Assembly (NCBI GenBank): GCA_003598085.1
Contig: QZKU01000042.1
Coordinates: forward strand, 50,194-114,193
Length of the DNA stretch: 64,000 bases
Origin: Candidatus Abyssobacteria bacterium SURF_5
GTDB taxonomy: Bacteria; Abyssobacteria; SURF-5
Direction of reading: 5' to 3'
Shown: positions 53,904 to 62,655 of the stretch, piece by piece
Layout: every line of letters begins with the position of its first letter
How positions within the stretch are numbered: position 1 is the stretch's first letter
Notes under the pieces: model-generated
Seen by the model: the letters and a program-made list of their open reading frames with translations, nothing else
What the model was told of the DNA's origin: nothing
Databases searched by the model: none
Position numbers and translations under genes: made by a program

Positions 53904-54134
53904 ATGCCCGTCTCGCATCAATATCCCCTCGTTGACAAGGAACTTTGCATCGGATGCGGCAACTGCCAGCTCTGCTGTCCTGCCGAACCGAACGTGTTCG
54001 AAATCCGCATTGACGAAGGATGGAGAGAAGACAAATCTTTCGTGATAAATCCGGATTCTTGCATCGAATGCGCGTTGTGTGTCAACCAATGTCCCGTTCA
54101 GGCTATTACTCTCGTGGGGCCGGACACTGAATAA
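53904..54134 (+). CDS. 2[4Fe-4S] ferredoxin
   Basis: 76 residues from ATG 53904 (AAGGAAG upstream; a TTG at 53898 is possible). Cluster motifs CIGCGNCQLCCP and CIECALCVNQCP are complete. The insertion between them (about 20 residues) is typical of ferredoxins acting with oxidoreductase complexes. Adjacent to an FAD oxidoreductase gene and an HdrD-like gene, so an electron carrier between these is likely. Confidence 0.9.
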   Translation: MPVSHQYPLVDKELCIGCGNCQLCCPAEPNVFEIRIDEGWREDKSFVINPDSCIECALCVNQCPVQAITLVGPDTE

Positions 54135-54146
54135 AGGAAAAGGAAC

Positions 54147-54314
54147 ATGCCAACGAAACACAATCTGATGGTAAAAGTTATCGATGCCCGTGCGGGCGAA
54201 ATTCAGAAGATTCTGAAGCAGGCTGGCGTTCAGGTGCTCAGCGTTGTTGAAGTGCACAAGGAAGAAGTTCCGGAGCAGAACGCTGAAGAGTCTGCTTCCG
54301 CCGCAAAAGAGTAG
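54147..54314 (+). CDS. Small hypothetical protein, 55 residues
   Basis: ATG at 54147 with AAAGGAAAAGGAAC directly upstream; stop TAG 54312-54314. The protein has a short beta-alpha-beta start (HNLMVKVIDARAGEIQKILK, then VQVLSVVEVHKEE) and a disordered Glu/Ala/Ser-rich tail. It could be half of an ACT-like or ferredoxin-like fold; no family is certain. It lies 12 bp after the ferredoxin and upstream of the aminotransferase on the same strand, so it is probably translated. Confidence 0.55.
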   Translation: MPTKHNLMVKVIDARAGEIQKILKQAGVQVLSVVEVHKEEVPEQNAEESASAAKE

Positions 54315-54393
54315 CTTTTTCCTTGAACTTGTTTTCCACGTCATTCTTGAATTGTTGTCGGTAACCGCGGATTCCGAGGAGGAGAGCAGCACC

Positions 54394-55602
54394 GTGAACG
54401 TGATAGAGAAGAGCGGCTACAGCGAGTTGAATCCGTCACTGAGAATTCTTATGGGGCCCGGACCGAGCAATGTACACCCGCGCGTGTTGCGCGCGATGAG
54501 CACTCCCCTGGTCGGTCACCTCGATCCCGATTTCATCTCGATTATGAACGACGTGCAGGCTCTCCTGCGCGAGCTTTTCAAGACCGCCAACGAGATGACG
54601 CTTGCCATGTCCGGCACCGGCAGTTCCGGCATGGAGACATGTTTCTGCAATGTGCTCGAGCCGGGTGACACCGCGGTTGTTTGTGTCAACGGATTATTCG
54701 GCGAGCGCATCAGCGATATCGTCGGCCGTCTCGACGCCAAACTAGTGCGCGTTGAGGCGGAATGGGGGAAGATAATCGAGCCGGAGGCCATCGAGCGGAC
54801 TCTGAAGAAAAATCGGGCAAAGGTTGTCGCGATCGTGCATGCCGAAACCTCAACGGGCGTGCGCCAGCCGATCGAGGAGATCAGCCGCATAGTACACGAA
54901 CATGGAGCACTCTTTCTGGTTGATACGGTCACCTCTTTGGGAGGGTGCGATGTGCGGGTCGACGATTGGAAGATTGACGCCTGCTATAGCGGCACGCAGA
55001 AGTGCCTCAGTTGCCCGCCTGGTCTTTCGCCAGTCAGCTTCAATCAGGCGGCCATGGATGCGCTGCATTCCCGGAAGCGGAAGGTGAGCAGTTGGTATAT
55101 GGATTTGAGCATGATCGAGAAATACTGGGGCGAGGAGCGCTTTTATCATCATACGGCTCCCATCTCGATGATTTACGCGCTGCGCGAAGCGCTCCGCATC
55201 ATCAGGGAGGAGGGGCTCGAGAATCGATTCCGGCGGCACCGGCTCAATCATTTGGCTCTCGCGGCCGGCCTGGAGGGGCTCGAGGTTGAATTTCTCGTTG
55301 AGGAGCAATACCGGCTGCCCATGCTGAATGCGGTGAAGATACCGGACGGCATCAATGACGTGAACGTCCGGAAATATCTATTGAACAAGTACGGGATTGA
55401 GCTGGGCGGAGGATTGGGGGTTTTGAAGGGCAAGACCTGGCGTATTGGGTTGATGGGGCACTCCTCGACGAAACAGAACGTCCTCCTTTTCCTTGCGGCT
55501 TTGGAAGACGCGCTCATGGCGGAAGGAATAAAGACTGCACCTGGCGCCGCCGTCGCCGCAGCCACAGAGATATATGTCAAAGAGCATTCCGGTCGGGCTT
55601 AA
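54394..55602 (+). CDS. Class V aminotransferase (alanine/serine-glyoxylate aminotransferase type)
   Basis: 402 residues from GTG 54394 (GAGGAGAG upstream). LMGPGPSNVHPRVLRAM, SGTGSSGMETC, HAETSTGVRQP and the PLP-lysine region CYSGTQKCLSCPPGLSP mark the alanine/serine-glyoxylate aminotransferase (AGT/SPT) family. It would convert glyoxylate to glycine using alanine or serine, in the cytoplasm. The following GlcDE fusion starts 29 bp before its stop, and those genes can produce glyoxylate from glycolate. The open frame extends 150 bp upstream but overlaps the small ORF. Confidence 0.9.
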   Translation: MNVIEKSGYSELNPSLRILMGPGPSNVHPRVLRAMSTPLVGHLDPDFISIMNDVQALLRELFKTANEMTLAMSGTGSSGMETCFCNVLEPGDTAVVCVNGLFGERISDIVGRLDAKLVRVEAEWGKIIEPEAIERTLKKNRAKVVAIVHAETSTGVRQPIEEISRIVHEHGALFLVDTVTSLGGCDVRVDDWKIDACYSGTQKCLSCPPGLSPVSFNQAAMDALHSRKRKVSSWYMDLSMIEKYWGEERFYHHTAPISMIYALREALRIIREEGLENRFRRHRLNHLALAAGLEGLEVEFLVEEQYRLPMLNAVKIPDGINDVNVRKYLLNKYGIELGGGLGVLKGKTWRIGLMGHSSTKQNVLLFLAALEDALMAEGIKTAPGAAVAAATEIYVKEHSGRA

Positions 55603-58237
55603 ACGCACGCTCTCGTGCATAATCGGAAGCGAATCTCTTATTGATCATCCCGCCGGCCTCATGTTGTATTCTTATGACTCGTCCCTCCAGACCGGTATCC
55701 CGCAGCTCGTGCTGCTTCCGGATACGACCGAGCAGATAGCAGAAATCGTTGCACTCCTCTATCGAGAAGGCGTGCCATATTCGGCGCGGGGAGCCGGCAC
55801 CAATCTAAGCGGCGGCTCAGTGCCTGCGCGCGGGGGAGTAGTCATCTGCCTTTCCAAGATGCGGAGGATCCTTCAGATTGACCCGGTCAATCAAACCGCC
55901 CGCGTTCAGCCCGGAGTAACCAACCTGACCCTTCAGCAAGCCCTTCAGAAACAGGGGTTCTTTTTTGCGCCCGATCCCGCCAGTCAGCGCGTTTCCACTA
56001 TCGGCGGCAATATTGCCGAGAATTCCGGGGGACCGCATTGTCTCAAGTACGGCGTGACCACTAACCATGTTCTGGGGATGCGGGTGGTTACTCCCGCCGG
56101 CGAAATCCTGGAGTTTGGCTCGGATCGGTTGTATACGCCGGGACTCGACCTGCCGGGTCTGTTCATCGGGTCGGAGGGGACTCTCGGGATCGCAACGGAA
56201 ATCATCTGTCGGATTCTCCCGCTGCCGCGTGCGACCCGGACGATGCTGGCTGTCTATGATGCCACCGAAGACGCCGGTCAAACGGTATCCGATATCATCG
56301 CCGCCGGAATTCTTCCCGCCACGCTGGAAATGATGGATAACTTGGTGATCCGGGCGGTGGAAGAGTCTCTGCATGCAGGATATCCTACCGATGCCGGCGC
56401 CGTTCTCATCATTGAAGTGGACGGCGTGGAGGAGGCGCTTGGATGGGTGGTCGACCGGATCGAGAGCATCTGCCGCCGCAACAGGGTTCGGGACATTCGG
56501 ATCGCGCAGAGCGAGAGGGAACGCGATTTCCTGTGGGCGGGACGACGGGGCGCATTCGGAGCGGTCGCCCGGCTGTTTCCGAATTATTCTGTTTCGGACG
56601 GCACGGTCCCGCGCGCGAAACTGCCGGAAGTCCTGCGGCGGGTGGCGCAGATAGGGAAAACATATAAACTTCCAATTGGGAATGTGTTTCATGCGGGCGA
56701 TGGCAACCTGCATCCCCTGATTTTTTTTGACGCGCGCGACCGGGGCCAGCTTGATCACGTGCATCAGGCGGGAAGGGAGATATTGATAGCGTGCGCCGAG
56801 GCCGGCGGCACGATCAGCGGCGAGCACGGCATCGGCACCGAGAAGATCGAGGCGATGCCGCTGGTTTTCGGCGAGCGCGAGATCGAGCTGATGCGCAGCA
56901 TCAAGCGGAAGATTGATCCGGCCGATCTGTGCAATCCGGGAAAAATACTGCCTCCGCCCGATTCGGGCCGAGGCGAACAAGTCGAAGAAGAACCCGGTCC
57001 GGGAATCAAATCAACGAGCGCGATGGGCGGCGTCCCATTGTATGAGCCGAAAGACGTCTCAGAGCTTTGCGCTCTCATGAAAAGCCTCGGCTCGAAAGGA
57101 AGGACTTTTGCGGCTGTCGGGGGCGTCGCTTTGTTTCCGGGATTGCCTCATCTTTGCATGCCCGATGCGATCATTCGCACGAAGAAACTTCGGACAATCG
57201 TTGAGCATGACGCCGCGAACCTGACCGCCACCGCTGCGGCAGGTCTTTCTCTCGGAGAGCTGCAAAAGGTCCTGCGGAAGGAGAACCAGTTTCTTCCGCT
57301 GGATGCGCCGCCGCAATCGACGCTGGGAGGCATAGTCGCGGCGGGTTTGCCGGGACCGCGCCGGTATGCGTACGGTTCCGCTCGGGACGCGGTGCTCGGA
57401 ATTAAATTTGCCGATTATACTGGCCGAATATTGAAAGCGGGTGGGAAGACGGTAAAAAATGTCGCCGGCTATGACTACGGGAAACTGCTCATCGGGTCGT
57501 GGGGGACCCTGGGAATACTTACGGAAATCACATTCCGATTGCTTCCCTTGCCGGAATGCTCAGCCTGTTTTGTCGCCGGCTTCGAGCGTCTCGCGGATGC
57601 TGGCAGGGCGGGCGCGCGGATATTGGAGGCTGGGCTTAGCCACTCGCTGCTGACTCTGCTGAATCTGAGGGGCTTGAGTGTTGCCGCAACAACCGCCGGC
57701 CATGCGCTTCCGGCCGGACAATATGCACTGATAGGAGGGGCGGAAGGTTTTGGCCCGGCCGTTAAGCGGCAGATGGCGGAGATGCAGGATATCTGCGCGG
57801 GTGTATCTGCGGAATCAGTCGCATTTGAGGGAAACAATTATGCCGAAATTCTCGGTTCAGTTGTGCAGGCGTGTTATCCGCACCGGCACGAAGACTCTTT
57901 TTTTGGCGGATGCATCTCCGTTCGACCTGAGGACTTGTGCGGCACGATCGAAGCAATTGAAAAGATGGAGAGAGATGCCGGTGTGGTATCTTCAGTGGTC
58001 ACCGATGTCTCCACCGGTACGATTTTCACTTACTTTTCAGCCGGCATAGAAGGCCCAGCCGCGCAGGATCTGGGAACGGTTCTGCGGGAGGCTATTGCTG
58101 GCATTCGCATGGTGACGCTTTTGGGCAAAGCCGCCGGATCATTTATCACGGGTGGCTCTCATTCGATGTGGCAAAGGCAGATGAAAGAAGGCTTCGACCC
58201 CCACAGCTTGTTGAATCCGGGTCTCGAATTATGGTAG
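55574..58237 (+). CDS. Glycolate oxidase GlcD-GlcE fusion (FAD-linked oxidase)
   Basis: 887 residues. Residues 1-470 are a GlcD unit: FAD-binding YSARGAGTNLSGGSV, NHVLGMRVV, HAGDGNLHPLIFF and GEHGIGTEKIEAMP. Residues about 490-887 form a second, GlcE-like FAD-binding unit (SLGELQKVLRKENQFLPLDA, GKTVKNVAGYDYGKLLIGSW). In E. coli these are separate chains of the glycolate oxidase complex GlcDEF. Substrate may be glycolate or D-lactate; the aminotransferase next door favours glycolate. It starts 29 bp inside the aminotransferase gene, so it is coupled to it. Confidence 0.88.
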   Translation: MSKSIPVGLKRTLSCIIGSESLIDHPAGLMLYSYDSSLQTGIPQLVLLPDTTEQIAEIVALLYREGVPYSARGAGTNLSGGSVPARGGVVICLSKMRRILQIDPVNQTARVQPGVTNLTLQQALQKQGFFFAPDPASQRVSTIGGNIAENSGGPHCLKYGVTTNHVLGMRVVTPAGEILEFGSDRLYTPGLDLPGLFIGSEGTLGIATEIICRILPLPRATRTMLAVYDATEDAGQTVSDIIAAGILPATLEMMDNLVIRAVEESLHAGYPTDAGAVLIIEVDGVEEALGWVVDRIESICRRNRVRDIRIAQSERERDFLWAGRRGAFGAVARLFPNYSVSDGTVPRAKLPEVLRRVAQIGKTYKLPIGNVFHAGDGNLHPLIFFDARDRGQLDHVHQAGREILIACAEAGGTISGEHGIGTEKIEAMPLVFGEREIELMRSIKRKIDPADLCNPGKILPPPDSGRGEQVEEEPGPGIKSTSAMGGVPLYEPKDVSELCALMKSLGSKGRTFAAVGGVALFPGLPHLCMPDAIIRTKKLRTIVEHDAANLTATAAAGLSLGELQKVLRKENQFLPLDAPPQSTLGGIVAAGLPGPRRYAYGSARDAVLGIKFADYTGRILKAGGKTVKNVAGYDYGKLLIGSWGTLGILTEITFRLLPLPECSACFVAGFERLADAGRAGARILEAGLSHSLLTLLNLRGLSVAATTAGHALPAGQYALIGGAEGFGPAVKRQMAEMQDICAGVSAESVAFEGNNYAEILGSVVQACYPHRHEDSFFGGCISVRPEDLCGTIEAIEKMERDAGVVSSVVTDVSTGTIFTYFSAGIEGPAAQDLGTVLREAIAGIRMVTLLGKAAGSFITGGSHSMWQRQMKEGFDPHSLLNPGLELW

Positions 58238-59535
58238 GCGAGCCGAAATATTCGGAACTTGACAAGCTATCCGGCGAGATCGCCCGCTGCGGCCGGTGCG
58301 GTTTCTGCCAGAGCGTCTGTCCGGTTTATCAGGTAACAGCGCATGAAGAGGGAGTCGCGCGCGGGCGGAACATGTTCGCAAAGGAGTTAATAGAGGGCCA
58401 TGTCGCCATCTCGGTAAAGAACGAGGGTTTTTTTAAGGAGTGCCTTCTCTGCCGGGCCTGCGTGGAGATATGTTTTTCCGCGGTAAAGACGGACGAGATT
58501 GTGTTGGCGGGGCGGCGGGCGAGCAACCGCATCCGCGGAGTTTCTTCTCTTCATCGGTATGTCCTGAATTATCTGCTGACGGACCACGGGCGGCTCGGTC
58601 GCGCAATCAGGCTGGCTTCTTTCGGGCGGACGGCGGGCGCCGTCAGGCTTGCGCAGGCGCTTGATATTTTCGGGTGGTACGGAGGGAAATTTCGGCGAGC
58701 GGACGAATTCCTGGGGCAGATGCCGCGCAGGTTTCTTCGCGAGCGCCTGAAAAAGCGGAGACGAAGCGCCATTGGGACAACGGCGAAGGCGACTTTGCGA
58801 GAAGCCTTCTTCTTCATTGGGTGCGGAACCAATTTCATGTTTCCCGAGGTGGGGGAGAGCACTATCAATTTCCTTCAGAAGATCGGCTACGAAGTCACGA
58901 TCCTCGCCAATAGCTGTTGCGGGTTACCCGCCCACGCTCATGGAGCAGCCGATACTGTCGAGCGACTTGCGGAGGCGAATATACGGTTGCTGTCGGAGAG
59001 CGAGGGCCCTATCGTGACCGATTGCTCGAGTTGCGCGTCATTCATGAAGAGATATCCCGAGATACTTTCCGCGGGCGGAGCGGGGGGATCGCTTATCGAG
59101 AGGGCGCAGGCCATGTCGGGTCGGGTGCGCGACGTGACGGAAATCCTATCTGCATCGTCGCTGGCTCCTACCATGGAACCAGCAGGCGAAGCATTGCGCG
59201 TGACGTTTCATGATCCATGTCATCTGAGCCGACATCAGAAGCTGAGCCAGGCTGCGCGCGAAGCGCTCAGGCTTCTTCCCGGCATCGAGTTCATCGAAAT
59301 GAAGGAAGCGGATTGGTGTTGCGGCGGCGCGGGCGCCTTCTCGGTCGAATACCCCGACCTCTCGCTTCAGATTCTCGAGCGTAAAGTGCGGAATATCGAG
59401 GAATCAGGCGCCCGAATTGTGGCGACGACCTGCCCGGCCTGCATGATGCAGTTGCAGAGCGGGCTGCGCCAATCAGGTGCGGCGGCACGACGGTTGGTGC
59501 AGGTGAAACATCTGGTGGAACTGGCGCGGGACTAA
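58231..59535 (+). CDS. glcF: Glycolate oxidase iron-sulfur subunit GlcF-like
   Basis: 434 residues from ATG 58231, overlapping the GlcDE stop by 7 bp. Two ferredoxin motifs (CGRCGFCQSVCP, CLLCRACVEICF) and two CCG domains (NSCCGLPAHAH; DWCCGGAGAF) are typical of GlcF, which passes electrons from the flavin subunits to quinone or another acceptor. The open frame begins 63 bp upstream within GlcDE and is not used. A CACGGAC-related repeat starts 10 bp after the stop. Confidence 0.9.
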   Translation: MVGEPKYSELDKLSGEIARCGRCGFCQSVCPVYQVTAHEEGVARGRNMFAKELIEGHVAISVKNEGFFKECLLCRACVEICFSAVKTDEIVLAGRRASNRIRGVSSLHRYVLNYLLTDHGRLGRAIRLASFGRTAGAVRLAQALDIFGWYGGKFRRADEFLGQMPRRFLRERLKKRRRSAIGTTAKATLREAFFFIGCGTNFMFPEVGESTINFLQKIGYEVTILANSCCGLPAHAHGAADTVERLAEANIRLLSESEGPIVTDCSSCASFMKRYPEILSAGGAGGSLIERAQAMSGRVRDVTEILSASSLAPTMEPAGEALRVTFHDPCHLSRHQKLSQAAREALRLLPGIEFIEMKEADWCCGGAGAFSVEYPDLSLQILERKVRNIEESGARIVATTCPACMMQLQSGLRQSGAAARRLVQVKHLVELARD

Positions 59536-59544
59536 TGTAAAGCG

Positions 59545-59600
59545 GTGTGGACGCACAGTCGGACGCTGTGGACGCAGTGGGCAAAGTGGACGCGGGAAGA
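59545..59600. repeat. GTGGACGC repeat stretch after glcF
   Basis: GTGGACGC occurs three times (59547, 59568 and 59589) with CGGACGCT between, within 56 bp. It is related in composition and position to the arrays at 13231 and 27537: directly behind the stop codon of a plus-strand gene. Confidence 0.6.
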
Positions 59601-59655
59601 AAAGGGGAATCTTAACGAGGGCCGGCTCCTGAAGTGCTATCGGTAAGACTGATGT

Positions 59656-60150
59656 CTATCTTCCTGCCGCTTCTGCTGCTTTTGTTTTGATTAGACCGAG
59701 CAGGTCTTCAGCAAGGAAGGTATCGACTTCTGCGGAAGGGTACCAGCCGGCTGGTCTCGTGAGGCCGCCCCATTCGTATCCCTCGGCCCTTGAATACATT
59801 GTGATCCTGGAACGGGCAGAATCGGCGGGCTGAAGGAAGAAGTCCAAGATAGTCCGCTCCTGCCAGAAAATGAAACCGCTGCTTATCTCGCGTACAACAA
59901 TTCTGCCGTCGGGGTCTATCGTATGTATCTCTACGCGCGGGTCCTCAAGCAGTATCTCGCGTGCGATTTGGAAGGCGACCCGGTTACTGACGGGCAGGGT
60001 TTCGGTTATAGGCGGCGGATAAATCGGATATTCAGGCGCGGACGCGCACGAAGCCAACGAGATGGAGATGAGAAGGACAGAGGCGATCATTGACGCCGCC
60101 ATCGCTCGATTTTTCAAACTCAACTTTGTGGGTGTCCTGAGTCCGTGCAT
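59656..60150 (-). CDS. Lipoprotein of unknown function, predicted leaderless transcript
   Basis: 164 residues from ATG 60150. A lipoprotein signal (MIASVLLISISLASC, lipobox LASC near residue 35) is followed by Pro-rich residues and an alpha/beta domain (FQIAREILLEDPRVEIHTI, SRITMYSRAEGYEWGG) with a C-terminal helix. A promoter TTGACT-17-TATTAT ends 6 bp before this ATG, so the transcript would start at the codon. A second ATG at 60102 near the signal peptide could be used instead. No family recognised. Confidence 0.65.
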   Translation of the reverse strand: MHGLRTPTKLSLKNRAMAASMIASVLLISISLASCASAPEYPIYPPPITETLPVSNRVAFQIAREILLEDPRVEIHTIDPDGRIVVREISSGFIFWQERTILDFFLQPADSARSRITMYSRAEGYEWGGLTRPAGWYPSAEVDTFLAEDLLGLIKTKAAEAAGR

Positions 60151-60156
60151 GCAATA

Positions 60157-60185
60157 ATAATACGCAACCCGGGTTTGATAGTCAA
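60157..60185 (-). promoter_or_regulatory. Promoter for a second leaderless mRNA
   Basis: Minus-strand TTGACT (60185-60180), 17 bp, TATTAT (60162-60157), with 6 bp to ATG 60150. Same geometry as at 12429-12457. Confidence 0.6.
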
Positions 60186-60252
60186 GCTTCGGCTGCAAAA
60201 ACGGACAGCACGATTCATACCTGTTTGCTGCCGGAGATGTTTATCAGGGAAT

Positions 60253-60558
60253 TTACGTTTTGCCTTCGGAGAGTCGTTTGGCATAATCCACGTAGTGCCG
60301 GAGCAGCCACATCTTTTCGAGGAATTGGGGCCAGCCACATTTTGGTTTGATTGGCTCTTCCGACTCGTCCCTGATGAGCACACCGTGCGTTACATTTCCC
60401 TGCAGTTCATCCCACATATCGCCCCACGTATCGAGCGCATCCTGCAGGACCGACTTGTTCACGTTTCTCATATGAACAAGCATTCGCTCAGCAGAAAGGC
60501 TCTCGTGCGGACGCTCGTGTTCGCGCCCGCCTGGCAACAATTGAAATGTTCCTGCCAT
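60253..60558 (-). CDS. Hypothetical protein
   Basis: 101 residues, starting at ATG 60558 with a strong AGGAGGTGG ribosome binding site. Rich in Trp, His and charged residues (DTWGDMWDELQGN; CGWPQFLEKMWLLRHYVDYA), predicted mainly helical, single Cys, no export signal. No family recognised. A 17-bp perfect palindrome lies 51 bp upstream and may be its operator. It is transcribed toward the leaderless lipoprotein gene. Confidence 0.6.
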   Translation of the reverse strand: MAGTFQLLPGGREHERPHESLSAERMLVHMRNVNKSVLQDALDTWGDMWDELQGNVTHGVLIRDESEEPIKPKCGWPQFLEKMWLLRHYVDYAKRLSEGKT

Positions 60559-60608
60559 TCTGTTTCCACCTCCTGTTCCTGATTGAGACCCAAACTGCAG
60601 GGATCAGT

Positions 60609-60625
60609 GCATGCAACTTGCATGC
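60609..60625. promoter_or_regulatory. 17-bp perfect palindrome, probable operator
   Basis: GCATGCAACTTGCATGC is a perfect inverted repeat with a single central base. It is upstream of the hypothetical gene ending at 60558. No regulator gene is adjacent and no second copy was seen in the window. Confidence 0.45.
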
Positions 60626-60823
60626 CGCTCCCGTTCAAGCTTAACAAGCTCATTCACAAGCCGGCGTCAGGGGCGGAGATGCGATGGATTATAGCGTGCT
60701 TTTCGAGAAGGCGTTTTTTTTACCTTGAACGAGGAGATGTTCGGAGTTGCCCATAAAATCGGCAGGCGTCGAGAAAATTGGCAGCGCATTAAGGCTGAGA
60801 AACGACAAGAGAGGAAGAAGAAG

Positions 60824-60854
60824 CAAGGGCTCGTCAAAAATTGGCGAGCCCTTG
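60824..60854 (-). terminator. Terminator of the PHP-domain gene
   Basis: A 10-bp perfect stem CAAGGGCTCG/CGAGCCCTTG with an 11-nt loop; on the minus strand a pyrimidine-rich CTTCTTCTTCCTC tail follows. It lies 20 bp beyond the stop at 60874. Confidence 0.65.
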
Positions 60855-60873
60855 GTCCAATTGCTTTTTGGAG

Positions 60874-62232
60874 TCATGGAATCGCAACGAAGACGGGATT
60901 CGACCATGCGAAAGAGTAGCCGCCGGCGCCGAGATCAAGCGCGGTGACCTCGACCCGATAATAGCCGTTTTCGGTAACTCCATCCGACAGAGTTGCGGAA
61001 TAGGCGGGCGCCATAGGGGCGATAGTCTTCCAGATTTGGCCGTTCTTGATGATGTCGATTTTTGCCAGGATTGCCGCCGGGTTTTCGGAATTCACGCTGA
61101 GATTGATTGTGGCGCAGCCATCGAAGATGTAAGCGGTATCTCCCATCAACTCGCCATTGACATCGAACGCCAGTGATGGCCCTGTTGTGGCAAAGCTTCT
61201 TCCCGCCTTGATGGCCTTGTACAGTTCGGCGGCGCTGAGCTCGCGCAAGTACACGCCGTTCTTTACCACGCCCACTTTGGAATCGGGATCGCCGGTATTG
61301 TGAGAATCAGTATTTGCCAGACCGAAAATCGGGGTATCGATGGAGCCGTTGACGTAGGCGAGGAGCAGTTGATCCCAGGAATTAAGCGGAACCGCGGGAG
61401 ATCCATCCGGGACCAGCGGAGTCCCGAGCCACTGGCCTACGCCGCTGAACATGTAGGTCGCCATGTAGAGGGCGTTTCTCATGGGGATGGGGTCCTCATA
61501 GCCGGGGAACATGACGGGCATATTGATGTCGCGTTCGCCGTAGATTGTCAGGTTGTTCAGGGTGATTCCGAATCCCCATGCGTCTTCATCGGAATACCCC
61601 ATGAGTTTGGCGTATCCTGCGACGTCGTCAACATGGCTCTGGTTATAGACCTCCATGCAGTTGACGCCGTACTCGGTCCGCACCATGCCCGAGGGATGAT
61701 TATAGACAGCTACTCCGCCTTTTGAATGGATGTAATCCACCCATTTCGTGAGGTTCTCCGGGTACATGGGACCTGTGCCATACGGGTTTTCGGGAGATGT
61801 CCATACCTCCTCCGGGCAAAGCTCCTCGGCGTCGTCGCCGACAAAAGGATCACTGACACCGAGAGCGAGCATGTGGTCGCGGTTGAACATGCCATCACTT
61901 CCGGTCACCTCGAAACCGGGCAGGGCAAGAAAAGCGCCGTCGGAGACCGCCGCAGTTTCCGCAACTAAGGAATCCCATTCAGCTTTCGTTAAACTCTTGC
62001 AATGATCGGTGATGATGACGGCACTGAGTCCGCGGGCTACGGCCGTTGCTTTAATATCGTCAACTGTGCCCGATCCGTCGGAGCGCGTCGTGTGCATGTG
62101 CCCGTCGAAATAGATCAAGATGTTCTGGTCCGCCAAAGCGTTTCCGGCGAAGCTCAGCACAAAGGCCAAGAAAGCGACCATTGCTGCTTCAATCAACACG
62201 CCAGACTTGAAAATCCTGCGAAGTGATTTCAT
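60874..62232 (-). CDS. Exported PHP-domain phosphoesterase-like protein
   Basis: 452 residues from ATG 62232 (GGAGG upstream); an in-frame start 24 bp earlier is less likely. Signal peptide about 15-35 (AFLAFVLSFAGNALA). PHP motifs: DGHMHTTRSDG (HxH), ITDHC (metal), LPGFEV (Glu), VYNHPSG (His) and LANTDSHN (final Asp-His). A beta-sandwich C-terminus (about 370-452, ending SFAWSNPVFVAIP) follows. Most bacterial PHP proteins are cytoplasmic phosphatases; export of a PHP protein suggests scavenging of a phosphorylated compound in the periplasm, an inference. Confidence 0.85.
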   Translation of the reverse strand: MKSLRRIFKSGVLIEAAMVAFLAFVLSFAGNALADQNILIYFDGHMHTTRSDGSGTVDDIKATAVARGLSAVIITDHCKSLTKAEWDSLVAETAAVSDGAFLALPGFEVTGSDGMFNRDHMLALGVSDPFVGDDAEELCPEEVWTSPENPYGTGPMYPENLTKWVDYIHSKGGVAVYNHPSGMVRTEYGVNCMEVYNQSHVDDVAGYAKLMGYSDEDAWGFGITLNNLTIYGERDINMPVMFPGYEDPIPMRNALYMATYMFSGVGQWLGTPLVPDGSPAVPLNSWDQLLLAYVNGSIDTPIFGLANTDSHNTGDPDSKVGVVKNGVYLRELSAAELYKAIKAGRSFATTGPSLAFDVNGELMGDTAYIFDGCATINLSVNSENPAAILAKIDIIKNGQIWKTIAPMAPAYSATLSDGVTENGYYRVEVTALDLGAGGYSFAWSNPVFVAIP

Positions 62233-62655
62233 GATGTCCTCCTTGAGTTGCCGCACTGATGTTACTGTTTTCTGCTGGAAGTCGCCGGCGAGGTCTTAAG
62301 AAATGCTCATCCCCCCTTTAACGATTTAAATACATTGCGTTCGATTGCAAAGCTGATATAAATCCGGCGGGACTATATCCTTAACGCGGAACCTCATAGA
62401 GCGTGATCTCATTTACTGAAGACGGGGCGTCTAAGCGCGTCCAAATTGGTTCCTGAGTGGATTGCTTATATCACAAGAAAATATTGTTGTCAAGATTTTC
62501 TCAGGCGGGCGATGCAATTCGGGTTAAAGAACGAAAAAGAAAGGGAAAACCACAAAGGCAGTAAGACAGCAAGAAAAGCTGCTTTGTGCCGTAGTGTCCT
62601 GGTGGTTGATTCAGTCTTTACGCGAAGCCATACATGCCTCTGGAGTCGGGCGGAC
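62233..62655. other. Gene-free intergenic region with degenerate inverted repeats
   Basis: 423 bp upstream of the PHP gene and downstream of the AI-2E gene. At 62548-62607 AACCACAAAGGCAGTAAGAC and CTTTGTGCCGTAGTGTCCTG are facing copies of a common dispersed noncoding repeat. No gene or clear promoter was found. Confidence 0.4.

Noticed and set aside
60689-60907. 72-codon minus-strand frame overlapping the end of the PHP gene
   Set aside because: It would start inside the PHP gene and includes the terminator hairpin.
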